Assembly (NCBI GenBank): GCA_022870745.1
Contig: CP085323.1
Span: 4,526,001-4,590,000 of the forward strand
Source of the DNA: Silvibacterium acidisoli
GTDB taxonomy: Bacteria > Acidobacteriota > Terriglobia > Terriglobales > Acidobacteriaceae
Length of the DNA stretch: 64,000 bases
Direction: 5' to 3'
Position numbers and translations under genes: made by a program. Position 1 is the first letter of the stretch. Each line of letters begins with the position of its first letter. This document shows positions 26,950 to 36,518 of the stretch, piece by piece. The notes beneath the pieces were generated by a model, which was not told the DNA's origin, did not search any database, and saw only the letters and a list, made by a program, of their open reading frames with translations.

Positions 26950-27843
26950 ATGGAATTGCGGCATCTTCGATATTTTCTATCGGTCGCGGAGAACGGCGGC
27001 ATAGGAGTGAGCGCACGCCGATTACATATTTCTCCTTCAGCGATCAGCGAAACGATTCGCGACCTCGAAGAGGAACTGGGCGTCAATCTTTTCGAGCGGA
27101 AAAACCGGCGGATGCTTTTGAGTGATGCCGGGACCTCATTCCTGCAGGATGCCAGGGCCACGCTGGCGCTCGCGGACAAAGCCGTTGACAATGTCAGGCG
27201 CTTCAATCTGGGCGAGAGCGGAACGTTGACCATCGGTTTCTTTGCGGGCGGCTTCGGTTCCTTCGCGCCGAAACTGATCGGCCGGTTTCGGCGCAAGTTT
27301 AAGGACGTGAAGATTTCGTTGATCGAGATGGTGCCGAGTCTTCAGATGAAAGCCTTGCAGGCGGGCACCATTGACATCGGCTTCACGCGTCCCTTTTCCG
27401 GCCCGCATTCTCTATCGCTGCGATCCGAGCATTTTCAAACGGAACGGCTTTATGCGGTGCTTCCACGCAAACACCGGCTTGCTCAGAAAAAAGAGATTCA
27501 CATCAAAGAACTGGCGAACGACGTATTTGTGTTGAACGACCGCAGGTACTCGCCTGCTATCTTCGATCGCATTATCGAGTTGTGCGCGAAGGCCAGGTTC
27601 TCGCCGACCATCGCTGCAACTTCCAGCGTGGCCTCGGGAGTCGTTGCGCTGGTGGAGGCTGGCGAGGGAATAGCCATCCTGTCGGAGGCCGTTCGCACGC
27701 TAAGCAGCAGCCTCAGTTTTGTTCCGATCAGTGACAGTGCCGCGAAGATCGATATTGTCGTCGCCTGGTCGCCGCAACGTGAAACAGCTGTGCTCCGATC
27801 CTTTCTCGAGCACATCCGCAGCAGCAGGCGGGCAAAGCAGTAG
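26950..27843 (+). CDS. LysR-type transcriptional regulator
   Basis: The 297-aa protein has the usual winged helix-turn-helix (MELRHLRYFLSVAENGGI, ARRLHISPSAISETIRDLEE, LGVNLFERKNRR) and a substrate-binding-protein-like effector domain from about residue 90 (LTIGFFAGGFGSFAPKLIGR). Effector and targets are unknown. The divergent neighbour is an LrgA remnant, and LrgA/CidA genes are often controlled by LysR proteins. The regulator may be a leftover of that unit. Confidence 0.92.
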   Translation: MELRHLRYFLSVAENGGIGVSARRLHISPSAISETIRDLEEELGVNLFERKNRRMLLSDAGTSFLQDARATLALADKAVDNVRRFNLGESGTLTIGFFAGGFGSFAPKLIGRFRRKFKDVKISLIEMVPSLQMKALQAGTIDIGFTRPFSGPHSLSLRSEHFQTERLYAVLPRKHRLAQKKEIHIKELANDVFVLNDRRYSPAIFDRIIELCAKARFSPTIAATSSVASGVVALVEAGEGIAILSEAVRTLSSSLSFVPISDSAAKIDIVVAWSPQRETAVLRSFLEHIRSSRRAKQ

Positions 27844-27851
27844 ACATCCCT

Positions 27852-28958
27852 TTAGGTATTCAACACGGCAGCCCGCTGTTTCGAGCGGAGATAACGTCGT
27901 AGCGGAAGGTCATAAAACTTCATTACCAGGTACGCAAATCCGACCATGGTGATAACGCCGCACGTCACAACGACTGCCAGGTGCGTCATGTCGGGCTTGT
28001 AGGTCGAATAATAGTTTCCAAAGATCCAGATCACAGCGTAGTGCGTCATATACAGCGGGTAAGACATGTCTCCGGCAAATGTACAAAGCTTCTCCGACAG
28101 TGGAGTCAGTTTTGCACCGGCCCCGAGCGCGACAAGCAGCGGAAAGTAAAACAGGACAACCACCGCTTCACGTATCCAGCCGTGTTTCACATAAGGCATG
28201 ACAAAAGCGAGCAGAAGAAGAATGGACAGGACTCCGAATCCAAGCCGCGAACGAATGATCCAGCGCGAGCGATAGACGAGAAGGCCTGCGAGAAAGGAAT
28301 AGGCCACGCGCGCGCCTCCATCCCAGAAGTTGCGCCCGCTCCACCCACCCGATAAGGCGCCGGAGTGATAGCCCACCAGGCAAAGCGTGATAGCAGCGAC
28401 GGCGGTCAATAACGCAAGCCATTGTTTGTTGATGCGGACGAGCACAATCGCAAAGACGATGTTTGCAATGTACTCCCAGAAAAGCGACCAGGCCGGGGCG
28501 TTCAGGCTGAAGTTATTAAAGCCGCGTTCCTGCATCGCGGGATAGGGAATCATGAGAATCGAGGCAAGGAACATCAGAACTACTTTTCCGGTGCTGTAGC
28601 CGGGCGGCCCCTTCACAAACGGATCCGCAAAGAGGGCAATCAACCCCAGTACAGAGCCGAAGATCACCAACGGGTGTAGACGAATCAAGCGCGATGTGAA
28701 GAACTCCTTAAGCCCCATTCTGCGCACGCGATCGTCGTAAGCATACCCGACCACGAAACCGGAGAGGCAGAAGAAGAAATCTACAGCCAGGAAGCCATGC
28801 CCGATAAAGAGCTTGCTGTAGTTGTAGATTGCCATTTCCATGAAGTGGAAGGTTACAACGGCCAGGGCGGCCACTCCACGGAGCCCATCCAGGGCCTTAA
28901 AGTGCTGCTTCGTCTTCAGCAGTTCTGCAGCTGTGGCACCCGAATTGTCGATGGTCAA
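27852..28958 (-). CDS. Acyltransferase family 3 membrane protein
   Basis: The 368-aa protein begins HFKALDGLRGVAALAVVTFH, the diagnostic start of OafA/YrhL-type acyltransferases with the catalytic His in VVTFHF. It contains about ten membrane helices, including FGSVLGLIALFA and GFGVLSILLLLAFVMPYV, and the FFFCLSGFVVGYAY segment. These enzymes transfer acyl groups, often acetyl, to cell-surface sugars. It could modify products of either polysaccharide locus in the window. It is monocistronic. Confidence 0.9.
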   Translation of the reverse strand: MTIDNSGATAAELLKTKQHFKALDGLRGVAALAVVTFHFMEMAIYNYSKLFIGHGFLAVDFFFCLSGFVVGYAYDDRVRRMGLKEFFTSRLIRLHPLVIFGSVLGLIALFADPFVKGPPGYSTGKVVLMFLASILMIPYPAMQERGFNNFSLNAPAWSLFWEYIANIVFAIVLVRINKQWLALLTAVAAITLCLVGYHSGALSGGWSGRNFWDGGARVAYSFLAGLLVYRSRWIIRSRLGFGVLSILLLLAFVMPYVKHGWIREAVVVLFYFPLLVALGAGAKLTPLSEKLCTFAGDMSYPLYMTHYAVIWIFGNYYSTYKPDMTHLAVVVTCGVITMVGFAYLVMKFYDLPLRRYLRSKQRAAVLNT

Positions 28959-29103
28959 CCTGGTCTCCTAAATGGCCCTGCAATTTTCCGCGCTTTCCGG
29001 AAACTCTGAGCTCGCATTCTCTGGTTGGAATGTGTTCAAGCTTACCAGCGCTGTTGCGTCGGAACCAGTGCGATCTTCATTCTGACTAAGAGGCTTTGCA
29101 GGA

Positions 29104-30852
29104 TTATTTCCAGCCACGATTTGCAACGATGCCGACGGTTTCCTTTATCGTGTAGAGCCGGTCTGCTTGTAACCCGGCGATGGTCTGTCGTTTTCCATCG
29201 GGCCAGCGAATGGTGATATCGGCAACCGCTGCGTTGCCCAACCCAAAGTGCTGGCGGAAATCATTGCAGGAGACAAAGCTGGATTGGCTCAAGACCTCCT
29301 TCACCTGTTTCCGGCCTCCGGCAGCTACTTCGATGCGCGCTCCGATGCCGCTGCGGTTCGACACGGTACCCTCCGCCCTGATCTTGATCCAATGATTCTT
29401 ACTGGCTACGTCGTTGCGAAAAAGGGAGGGCGGTTCGCCAAGGTTCACGACGAGCATATCGATGTCGCCATCATTGTCAAAGTCTCCAAATGCAACTCCT
29501 CTACTGGAATGTGGCTTGAGAATGGCACTCCCCGCTTCGTCGAAGAGCTCTTCGAAATGGCCCTGGCCGAGATTGCGATAGAGCAGAAGGGGACTCTTGT
29601 ATGGCGCGTCAGGATACCGGCGCTCGAGTTCCGGATAGACGTGCCCGGTGGCAATGGCAATGTCCTGCCATCCATCATTGTCGAAATCCTCCAGTCCCGT
29701 TCCCCAGCAGACGAACCTGTTATCGACCGCCAGTCCGCTTGCGCGTGTCGCGTCTTCGAAACTCGCGCCGCCTAGGTTGCGATAGAGAACAGGAAGGTCT
29801 TCGGCAAAATTTGTTTTAAGGATGTCGAGACGGCCATCTCCATCGTAGTCACCGACCGCAACTCCCATGCCCGCTTGCTCCTGCCCATCATTGCTATAGG
29901 CCACACCGCGTATTGCACCCTCCTCGCTGAAGGTTCCGTCATGCTGATTCATAAAGAGCAGGGCCGGGCTCGAGTCGCACGCAACATAGATGTCCTGCCA
30001 GCCGTCGTCATCGAAGTCGGCAGCCACCACGGTAAGCCCGTAGTTGTTCCGCGCTTTAGAAATCCCTGAGGCTTCGCTCACATCAGTGAAGGTTCCGTTG
30101 CCGTTGTTGCGGTAGAGACTGTGTCTGCCGAATGGCAAACCGCGTGGGCCGCAGTTAACAGGCATGTTCATGAAGTAACAATAAGGCTTGTCGCCGGGTA
30201 GGGGAGTCTTGCCTTCTTCGACAACAGCGTAATTGGATACGAAGAGGTCGAGGTTCCCATCGCGGTTGTAGTCCAGAAAGGTACATCCTGCACCGTAACG
30301 ATTTGCAACGTTCAGCAATCCGGCGTCACGTGTTACATCGGAAAAGGTTCCATTGCCGTTATTGCGATAGAGAACATTCTGTCCCCAGTAAGAGAGAAAG
30401 ATATCGTCAAAACCGTCATTGTTATAGTCGCCAACACACACACCGCAGGCCCAGCCTTTTTTAGTGAGCCCCGCTTCAAGGGTCACGTCTCTAAAAGTGC
30501 CATCGCGATTGTTGCGATAAAGGCGATTGGTTATACCCGGCTCTGGTGTGGAGAAGCTGCTTCCACCCAGGACCAGGATGTCGATCCATCCATCATTGTC
30601 GTAGTCAAGGAAAGCGCATCCGCAGCCAACTGATTCAACAACATATTTCTTCGATTCGGATGAGCCGTACCACACAGGATTAGCGATGCCAGCGCCACGG
30701 GCTGTATCCACGAAAGCCGCACCGTATGGAATACCCGATCGCTTGCCCCTGGGAAGCGTCGCGCCCCTGTGCGGTGTGATGCCCTGGCCCAGCGCTGCCG
30801 CCGCAGTGACGCTCAATGTAGCCGATAAAAAGCTTCGCCGTGATTGTCGCAT
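29104..30852 (-). CDS. CRTAC1-family protein with FG-GAP/VCBS repeats and ASPIC/UnbV domain
   Basis: The 582-aa protein has a Tat signal (SRRSFLSATLSVTAAAALG), then at least six repeats of the GDYNNDGxxDI type (GVCVGDYNNDGFDDIFLS, AVGDYDGDGRLDILKT, GDFDNDGDIDMLVV), which form a calcium-binding beta propeller. The C-terminal ASPIC/UnbV domain follows (about 510-575, RQHFGLGNAAVADITIRWPDG). Such proteins are secreted in many Acidobacteriota and Planctomycetota and usually sit beside TPR proteins and Oar receptors, as here. Their biochemical role is not established. The TPR gene is divergent. Confidence 0.9.
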   Translation of the reverse strand: MRQSRRSFLSATLSVTAAAALGQGITPHRGATLPRGKRSGIPYGAAFVDTARGAGIANPVWYGSSESKKYVVESVGCGCAFLDYDNDGWIDILVLGGSSFSTPEPGITNRLYRNNRDGTFRDVTLEAGLTKKGWACGVCVGDYNNDGFDDIFLSYWGQNVLYRNNGNGTFSDVTRDAGLLNVANRYGAGCTFLDYNRDGNLDLFVSNYAVVEEGKTPLPGDKPYCYFMNMPVNCGPRGLPFGRHSLYRNNGNGTFTDVSEASGISKARNNYGLTVVAADFDDDGWQDIYVACDSSPALLFMNQHDGTFSEEGAIRGVAYSNDGQEQAGMGVAVGDYDGDGRLDILKTNFAEDLPVLYRNLGGASFEDATRASGLAVDNRFVCWGTGLEDFDNDGWQDIAIATGHVYPELERRYPDAPYKSPLLLYRNLGQGHFEELFDEAGSAILKPHSSRGVAFGDFDNDGDIDMLVVNLGEPPSLFRNDVASKNHWIKIRAEGTVSNRSGIGARIEVAAGGRKQVKEVLSQSSFVSCNDFRQHFGLGNAAVADITIRWPDGKRQTIAGLQADRLYTIKETVGIVANRGWK

Positions 30853-30873
30853 CCCTCTTCCAGTCGCGGTGGT

Positions 30874-30927
30874 GAAACGCGCTTAACGTTTCCGGTGGCA
30901 AGGTTAACATGCGCGTTAAGTAACGCG
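30874..30927. promoter_or_regulatory. Two neighbouring dyads between CRTAC1 and TPR genes
   Basis: GAAACG and CGTTTC at 30874-30892 have a 7-base gap, and CGCGTTA-AG-TAACGCG lies at 30912-30927. Both share the core CGCGTTAA/TTAACG and lie just upstream of the CRTAC1 start. They may be a pair of sites for one regulator controlling the divergent genes. Confidence 0.4.
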
Positions 30928-31072
30928 TGTGACCTCCTCATTACACGCAGAAGATTACTTTTTGTTCCCTTGACATACTTCATCCTGCGGAGCAATGTTA
31001 TGGGTCTCGATTTAGTAGAAGAGCTAAGTTTCGCTATCCAGGACCGATAGCGGGGAAGACGAGGTTACAGGT

Positions 31073-32425
31073 GTGAGACCCTCCGTGGGACATCTTGTCG
31101 CATCGTTTTTGCGTACCGGTCGGGTACGAGATTTATGGATTATTCCGTTGTCGTTGCTGACGTTCGTCTGTGTCTGGGGACAACAGTCATCAGAACCGCA
31201 GGCGGCTCGCCAGGCGATGGAGGACAAGAATTACACGGCCGCGGAACGAATTTATCGCAAGGTGCTGGCTGAGAATCCATCGTCTGCTGAAGTGCTGACA
31301 GATCTGGGTCTCAGCCTGCAGATGCAGGGGCGATCTGCCGAGGCGATGCAGGATTACAACATCGCTCTGAAACAAAGGTACGTCCCCGAAACCTACGCGC
31401 TCCTGGCACAGGAAAAGTGCCGCATGGGGGAACTCGCGAGCCTGCGGCCTATGCTGGAAAAAATCTACCGGGAAGAGCAGGAGAACATCAGGGTAATTTC
31501 TGCTGTTGCTCCCTGCTATCTCGACATCGATGAGCCAATCGAGTCGGCGATTGTCTACCGCGTGCTTCTCGACAGTAAACAGTACCCACCCGACCTCGCC
31601 ATGGTTCAACTAGCCAAGTCGTACATTCGAACCGGACAATTCTTCGCGGCGAAGTTGAGCAAGTCACCGGATGGTCAAGCATTCCTTGCGGCATTGCGAC
31701 AGGCGCCGGATGCAGGTTCAGAGGGCGCTCGCAGTGCATTTCCTCTGGCGAAGCGGACTTCAGCGCACTTCCGTTCCGGCCTCGACTGGAAGCAGGCACT
31801 CGCTGTATGGCGCCGTTATCCGCAGGATGCCGCGTTGCTCTATCTGCTCGCAGTGCTTTCCGCGGAAGAGGGCATGCGGCAGATTCAACAATGTGAAGAA
31901 CAGTTTCCGTCGTCACCCTATCTGGAACAGTTCTACGCCGACGTTCTGGCGGATCAAGGACATGCTGACGAAGCCGTGGCTGAGTACGAGGAGTTGATTC
32001 GCCAACATCCAGATCTATCTGATATCCACTACAATCTGGGGCTGCTTCATGAGAAGAGAGGAGAATGGCCAGCCGCAGCTGACGCATTCCGCGGTCAGCT
32101 GGCAGCGTATCCAGCGGATGAACGTGCGGCAGCACATCTGAGCACCTGCATGTTGCAGATGGAGCAGTATGCGGCGCTGCGTGATTTTCTGGAGCCAAGG
32201 GTTCGTGCAAGCGCGCCTCCTCAGTGGGCGAGTGTGAACCTGGCTGAAGCTGAGCAGAAGCTCGGCCATCGCGACGAGGCCATCCGCATCCTTGTGGCCG
32301 CGGAGCAATACCCGAATACTGACAAGCTTGTGCACTACCGGTTGATGCATCTTTACACGTTGTCTGGCCGTCCGGCCGATGCGAAGCGTGAATACGCGCT
32401 CTTTCAGGCTGCGACAGGGCAGTAA
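31073..32425 (+). CDS. TPR-repeat protein, exported
   Basis: The 450-aa product starts with GTG. It has an uncleaved or cleavable signal segment (LWIIPLSLLTFVCVWG) and several tetratricopeptide repeats, for example AARQAMEDKNYTAAERIYRK, ADQGHADEAVAEYEELIRQ, IHYNLGLLHEKRGEWPAAAD and KLGHRDEAIRILVAAEQ. TPR proteins serve as assembly scaffolds, and this one would be periplasmic or membrane-attached. The Oar-like receptor gene follows after 151 bases, and the CRTAC1 protein is divergent. This trio is a recurring acidobacterial module. Confidence 0.85.
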   Translation: MRPSVGHLVASFLRTGRVRDLWIIPLSLLTFVCVWGQQSSEPQAARQAMEDKNYTAAERIYRKVLAENPSSAEVLTDLGLSLQMQGRSAEAMQDYNIALKQRYVPETYALLAQEKCRMGELASLRPMLEKIYREEQENIRVISAVAPCYLDIDEPIESAIVYRVLLDSKQYPPDLAMVQLAKSYIRTGQFFAAKLSKSPDGQAFLAALRQAPDAGSEGARSAFPLAKRTSAHFRSGLDWKQALAVWRRYPQDAALLYLLAVLSAEEGMRQIQQCEEQFPSSPYLEQFYADVLADQGHADEAVAEYEELIRQHPDLSDIHYNLGLLHEKRGEWPAAADAFRGQLAAYPADERAAAHLSTCMLQMEQYAALRDFLEPRVRASAPPQWASVNLAEAEQKLGHRDEAIRILVAAEQYPNTDKLVHYRLMHLYTLSGRPADAKREYALFQAATGQ

Positions 32426-32576
32426 GCAGATGTTCGTTGCTTCATGTGTTCTTACCGGGAGAACAGGAAGGTGGTTTCCTCGGTTAAGAACGCTGCATTC
32501 TATAAAACCTGTCTTGTGTCCTCGTATGACTTAACGTTCAGGGCCCCTTTACGTTGCAAGGCTTATCGGAGGCACT

Positions 32577-35500
32577 ATGGAAAATTGCGAAAGAGGTCAA
32601 TCAGGGCGCTTCATCGCGCACATCCTGTTCATTCTGTATCTGCTTTGGTCTTGTCCCGTTTTGTTACGGGCGCAGTCGACCTATGGCTCGCTAACCGGCG
32701 CGGTAACAGATTCGAGCGGAGCAGCGGTAGCAGGTGCAAGCGTCACGCTCATCAACACAGCCACTGCAGAGAAACAAACACAGACCACCTCTGAGGGTGG
32801 TCTTTATTCGTTTGTAAATCTCAACTCGGGCGACTACCGCCTGGAGATTGAAAAGCAGGGATTCAAACACGTAAACCGTGAGAATGTGGTCATACAGGTT
32901 CAGCAAACAACGCGTCTGGATGTAAGCCTGACGGTAGGACGCGCCACCGAAACCGTTACCGTGACATCCGAAGTTCCGCTGCTGCAGTCAGAAACATCAT
33001 CGTTAGGTCAGGTTGTTGAAGAGCGCAACGCCAATGAGCTTCCACTGAACGGGAGAAATGTGTTCAGCCTGGTCGAGGTCGCGCCTTCGGTGGTCATGCA
33101 GGGGCAGGCCGGCGCTACAGCAACCGGCCAGAATCCTTTCTCTTGGGGTAACTTCCAGATAGGGGGAGCCTTCGCAAATCAAAGCGCGGAATATCTTGAC
33201 GGCCAACCGCTTAACATTGGTTACATCAATCTTCCCATCCTGATCCCAACACAGGACTCCATCGGGGAATTCAAAGTCCAGACGAATAACATAGGCCCGG
33301 AATGGGGGAAAGTCGCGGGGGGCGTGCTGAACCTGAGTACGAAGTCAGGAAGCAACACGTTTCACGGAGAAGTCTATGAGTACATTCGCAACAAGGTACT
33401 CAATGCGAATGACTGGTTCTCGAACAACAGCGGTCTCGCCCGGCCCCCATTTACGCAGAACCAGTTCGGCGGCAATATTGGCGGACGAGTCTTCACTGAC
33501 AGAACATTCTTTTTCTACAGCTATGAAGGCTTCCGCCTACGCCAGGGGCTTACCTTCACCTCCACCGTTCCAACTGCGGCAGAGCAGGCAGGAGACCTTA
33601 GTGCGCTGGCAGCTGCTTCCGGGGTTCCGCAACTGATCGACCCCTGTGGTGGTGCACCTACCTGCACGACTTACACCCCCGTGCCTTTTGCCGGCAACGT
33701 CATTCCCACATCGCGTATCAGTCCAACGGCAAAAGCGCTTCTCGATCTATGGCCGGCCCCGACCAATGCCAATATATTGAATAACTATGTAACCAACTAT
33801 GGCGCTGGTGGCAATCAGAACCAGAACCTTTTCCGTGCCGACCAGAAGATTACCGACGCACAGCATCTGTTTGTGCGCTTCAGTCAGTGGAACAACCTGA
33901 ATCTTCCGGCCGATCCGCTCGGCACAGGTCTGTGCGTCGATCGCTGCACGGAGACGATGACGTCGAAGAGCATAGCTATCGGTTACAACCGTGTCTTTAC
34001 GCCGAACTTTATCGGCAATCTCGATGTGTCGGCAAGCCGCTTCAATTACCTGCGCACCCCGAAAAACTCGGGCTTCGATTTCACGAAGATAGGCTGGCCC
34101 GCATCGTTCAATGCGCAGATCCCATCATCCCTCAGAACCCCGCCTACACCGGACGTGCTTGGGATGTCTGACAACGCAATGTCCACGCAAGGGCAAAGCT
34201 ACATCGTGGATCACGATACCCAGTACTGGATTTCTCCATACGTCACGCTGGTGCGCGGGCGGCACACCATTCAGCTCGGCTTCCAGTATGAGATAACGCT
34301 GGATAACTATGCCCAGAGCAACATCGTGAGTGGTTCGCTTGGATTCAACGGGTCCTACACGCAAGACTACGACACCGGAACCAATCCAAATCAGAACTCG
34401 CTGGCCTTTGCAGACTTCCTGCTGGGGTGGGCGCAGAATCCGAGCAATATCGGCAACCATTTCTTCGGCGATGCCGTGATTCCGAACCTCGTCGCGGGTA
34501 AACAGAATGTCTACGCGGTATACGGAAACGATACCTACAAGATCACAAATAAGCTCACGTTCAACCTCGGGCTCCGCTATGAGTACCAGACGCCGTGGAC
34601 GGAGCGATTTGACCGGCAGTCCTACTTCGATCCCAATGCCGTCAATCAACTGGCGACGGCTGGTTCAGGCTCTACGGTGCGGGGGGCAATCGAACTCGTT
34701 GCAACGAAGGGCGGACGCGGCAGCCGGTATAACCTGAACCCGAACTATGAAGCCCTGGCCCCGCGTGTGGGCTTCGCTTATAGTGTCGATCCGAACACCG
34801 TCGTTCGCGGTGGCTACGGCTTGTTCTGGATTCCTCTTGACGCGAATTGGGCCACGAACCCATTGAATGATCCTGTCAATTCAATTCAGACGCAATACAC
34901 GGGTAACAACGGCAATGTAAGGGTGCCGACGAACACCATCGCTACACCTTGGCCAGCCTTTATCCAGCCGCCAGGCCGCGACCCTTCGTTCGCGCAGGCT
35001 CTTGAAGGGCAAACCATTTCAGGTGTGGATATTCCACAGTACAACTACGGATACATGCAGCAGTGGAACTTCGATATCCAGCGCACTCTCCCCTTCGGTT
35101 TCTTCGCGGACATCGCATACGCCGCGAATAAGGGTACCCATCTGCCCCAGTACACACAGCAGGTAGACCAGCTGGACGATAAGTATCTGGCGCAGGCCGC
35201 AGCCCAGGCCGCTGCAGGGCAGACAGTGACGATCGCCCAGCAGGTGCCGAATCCCTTTGCAAGCAGTTCGTATCCCGGCAGCGCTTTGTCGTCTCCCACC
35301 ATTAACGAGGGGCAGTTGCTTCGCCGCTTCCCGCAGTACAACGGCGTTCAGTATGCAGGACAGGGAAGTTTTGGGAGCATTTATCACTCGCTGCAGGCTA
35401 GCCTGCAAAAACGCTTCAAGGGAGGCGGCACACTGCTGGCGGCTTACACATGGTCCAAGCTTCTCAGCAATACGGACACGATCACTTCGTGGCTTGAGAC

Positions 35501-36155
35501 GGGGGGCACCGGAGCGATTCAGGACTGGAATAACCTCCGCGCCGAGAAATCCCTGTCCTCGCAGGATGTTCCACAGCACCTCATCGTCAGCTATGTTCTC
35601 GATCTGCCATTTGGCAAAGATCAGAGATATCTCAGCGGCTTGCCACGCGTTGCCGATAAGTTCGTCGGCGGATGGGGCGTCGATGGAGTGACCTCGCTCC
35701 TCAGTGGTTTTCCCGTTAACATCGGGGCGGCAACCAGTAACGGAGTGGGAACCTACGGTGCCGGTCTGCGTCCGAATGTAGTCACCGGATGCAGGAAAGC
35801 GAACAGCGGCAGTGCCGACGCCCGCGTTCACGATGGACTGGCTGGTGGCGATGGCTGGATCAACTCTACATGCTTCACGCAGCCTTCGGCCTATACCTTC
35901 GGGAACGAACCACGCGTAGATCCGACCCTCCGGGCTCAGGGCATAGACAACTGGGACTTCGCCGTTTTCAAGCACACCAAGTTTGGACCGGGAGAGAAAT
36001 TGGGATTCGAGTTTCGAACCGAATTTTTCAACCTCTTTAATCACGTCCAGTTCGCTCCGCCCGCAGGCTCCGCCGGTGCTTCATCCTTCGGGCAGATCAC
36101 CAGCCAGTTAAACAATCCGCGCCTGATTCAATTTGCAGGCAAGGTCGTTTTCTAG
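32577..36155 (+). CDS. Oar-like TonB-dependent receptor
   Basis: The 1192-aa protein has an N-terminal signal peptide (FILYLLWSCPVLLRAQ), a carboxypeptidase-regulatory-like domain (about 38-125, GSLTGAVTDSSGAAVAGASV), a plug with LPLNGRNVFSL and GGVLNLSTKSGSNTFHG, and a barrel ending in a Phe-terminated strand (RLIQFAGKVVF). A TCGGAGG ribosome site precedes the ATG by six bases. It is the largest receptor in the window and lies downstream of the TPR gene. Its ligand is unknown. Confidence 0.93.
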   Translation: MENCERGQSGRFIAHILFILYLLWSCPVLLRAQSTYGSLTGAVTDSSGAAVAGASVTLINTATAEKQTQTTSEGGLYSFVNLNSGDYRLEIEKQGFKHVNRENVVIQVQQTTRLDVSLTVGRATETVTVTSEVPLLQSETSSLGQVVEERNANELPLNGRNVFSLVEVAPSVVMQGQAGATATGQNPFSWGNFQIGGAFANQSAEYLDGQPLNIGYINLPILIPTQDSIGEFKVQTNNIGPEWGKVAGGVLNLSTKSGSNTFHGEVYEYIRNKVLNANDWFSNNSGLARPPFTQNQFGGNIGGRVFTDRTFFFYSYEGFRLRQGLTFTSTVPTAAEQAGDLSALAAASGVPQLIDPCGGAPTCTTYTPVPFAGNVIPTSRISPTAKALLDLWPAPTNANILNNYVTNYGAGGNQNQNLFRADQKITDAQHLFVRFSQWNNLNLPADPLGTGLCVDRCTETMTSKSIAIGYNRVFTPNFIGNLDVSASRFNYLRTPKNSGFDFTKIGWPASFNAQIPSSLRTPPTPDVLGMSDNAMSTQGQSYIVDHDTQYWISPYVTLVRGRHTIQLGFQYEITLDNYAQSNIVSGSLGFNGSYTQDYDTGTNPNQNSLAFADFLLGWAQNPSNIGNHFFGDAVIPNLVAGKQNVYAVYGNDTYKITNKLTFNLGLRYEYQTPWTERFDRQSYFDPNAVNQLATAGSGSTVRGAIELVATKGGRGSRYNLNPNYEALAPRVGFAYSVDPNTVVRGGYGLFWIPLDANWATNPLNDPVNSIQTQYTGNNGNVRVPTNTIATPWPAFIQPPGRDPSFAQALEGQTISGVDIPQYNYGYMQQWNFDIQRTLPFGFFADIAYAANKGTHLPQYTQQVDQLDDKYLAQAAAQAAAGQTVTIAQQVPNPFASSSYPGSALSSPTINEGQLLRRFPQYNGVQYAGQGSFGSIYHSLQASLQKRFKGGGTLLAAYTWSKLLSNTDTITSWLETGGTGAIQDWNNLRAEKSLSSQDVPQHLIVSYVLDLPFGKDQRYLSGLPRVADKFVGGWGVDGVTSLLSGFPVNIGAATSNGVGTYGAGLRPNVVTGCRKANSGSADARVHDGLAGGDGWINSTCFTQPSAYTFGNEPRVDPTLRAQGIDNWDFAVFKHTKFGPGEKLGFEFRTEFFNLFNHVQFAPPAGSAGASSFGQITSQLNNPRLIQFAGKVVF

Positions 36156-36518
36156 AGGATCTTTTGCAGTCATGAGGGAATTGGCTCTTCGAAAGACGGG
36201 GAGCCATGTCCCTCGCAGACAGTTCCTTTGCAGTGCATATGCAAGAAGTCTCCTAGTGTGAACCGCTTTTACTTCTCATGCACTGGCTGTGAATCCGGTT
36301 TTGTAGTTTAAGAAAAGTGTCGCAACTGACACATAAGTAGACGCTTAAGCGCTCTCCGCAGGCGGCAGGCGGAGTCATTCCGTCTGCGGTTCAGTTTGGT
36401 CGTCCACGTGCTAAAAAGCAGCCGGAAACAGCAGGGTCTCAATCAGAATCCCTGCTATTTACCTAATCGATTGTGGGTTACGAGCGGTTCTTCTGCGGGC
36501 TCGTCACGGGGAGCATCT
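36156..36518. other. Intergenic region with a possible Tat-leader fragment
   Basis: No complete gene is supported here. A 29-codon frame at about 36171 (MRELALRKTGS, then RRQFLCSAYARSLL) looks like the start of a Tat-exported protein cut short by a stop, perhaps the remnant of a gene once following the receptor. A hairpin with arms CCGCAG and CTGCGG lies near 36356-36390. Confidence 0.35.

Noticed and set aside
35019-36044. 341-aa minus-strand open frame
   Set aside because: It is antisense to the barrel of the Oar-like receptor and no domain or ribosome site was seen.
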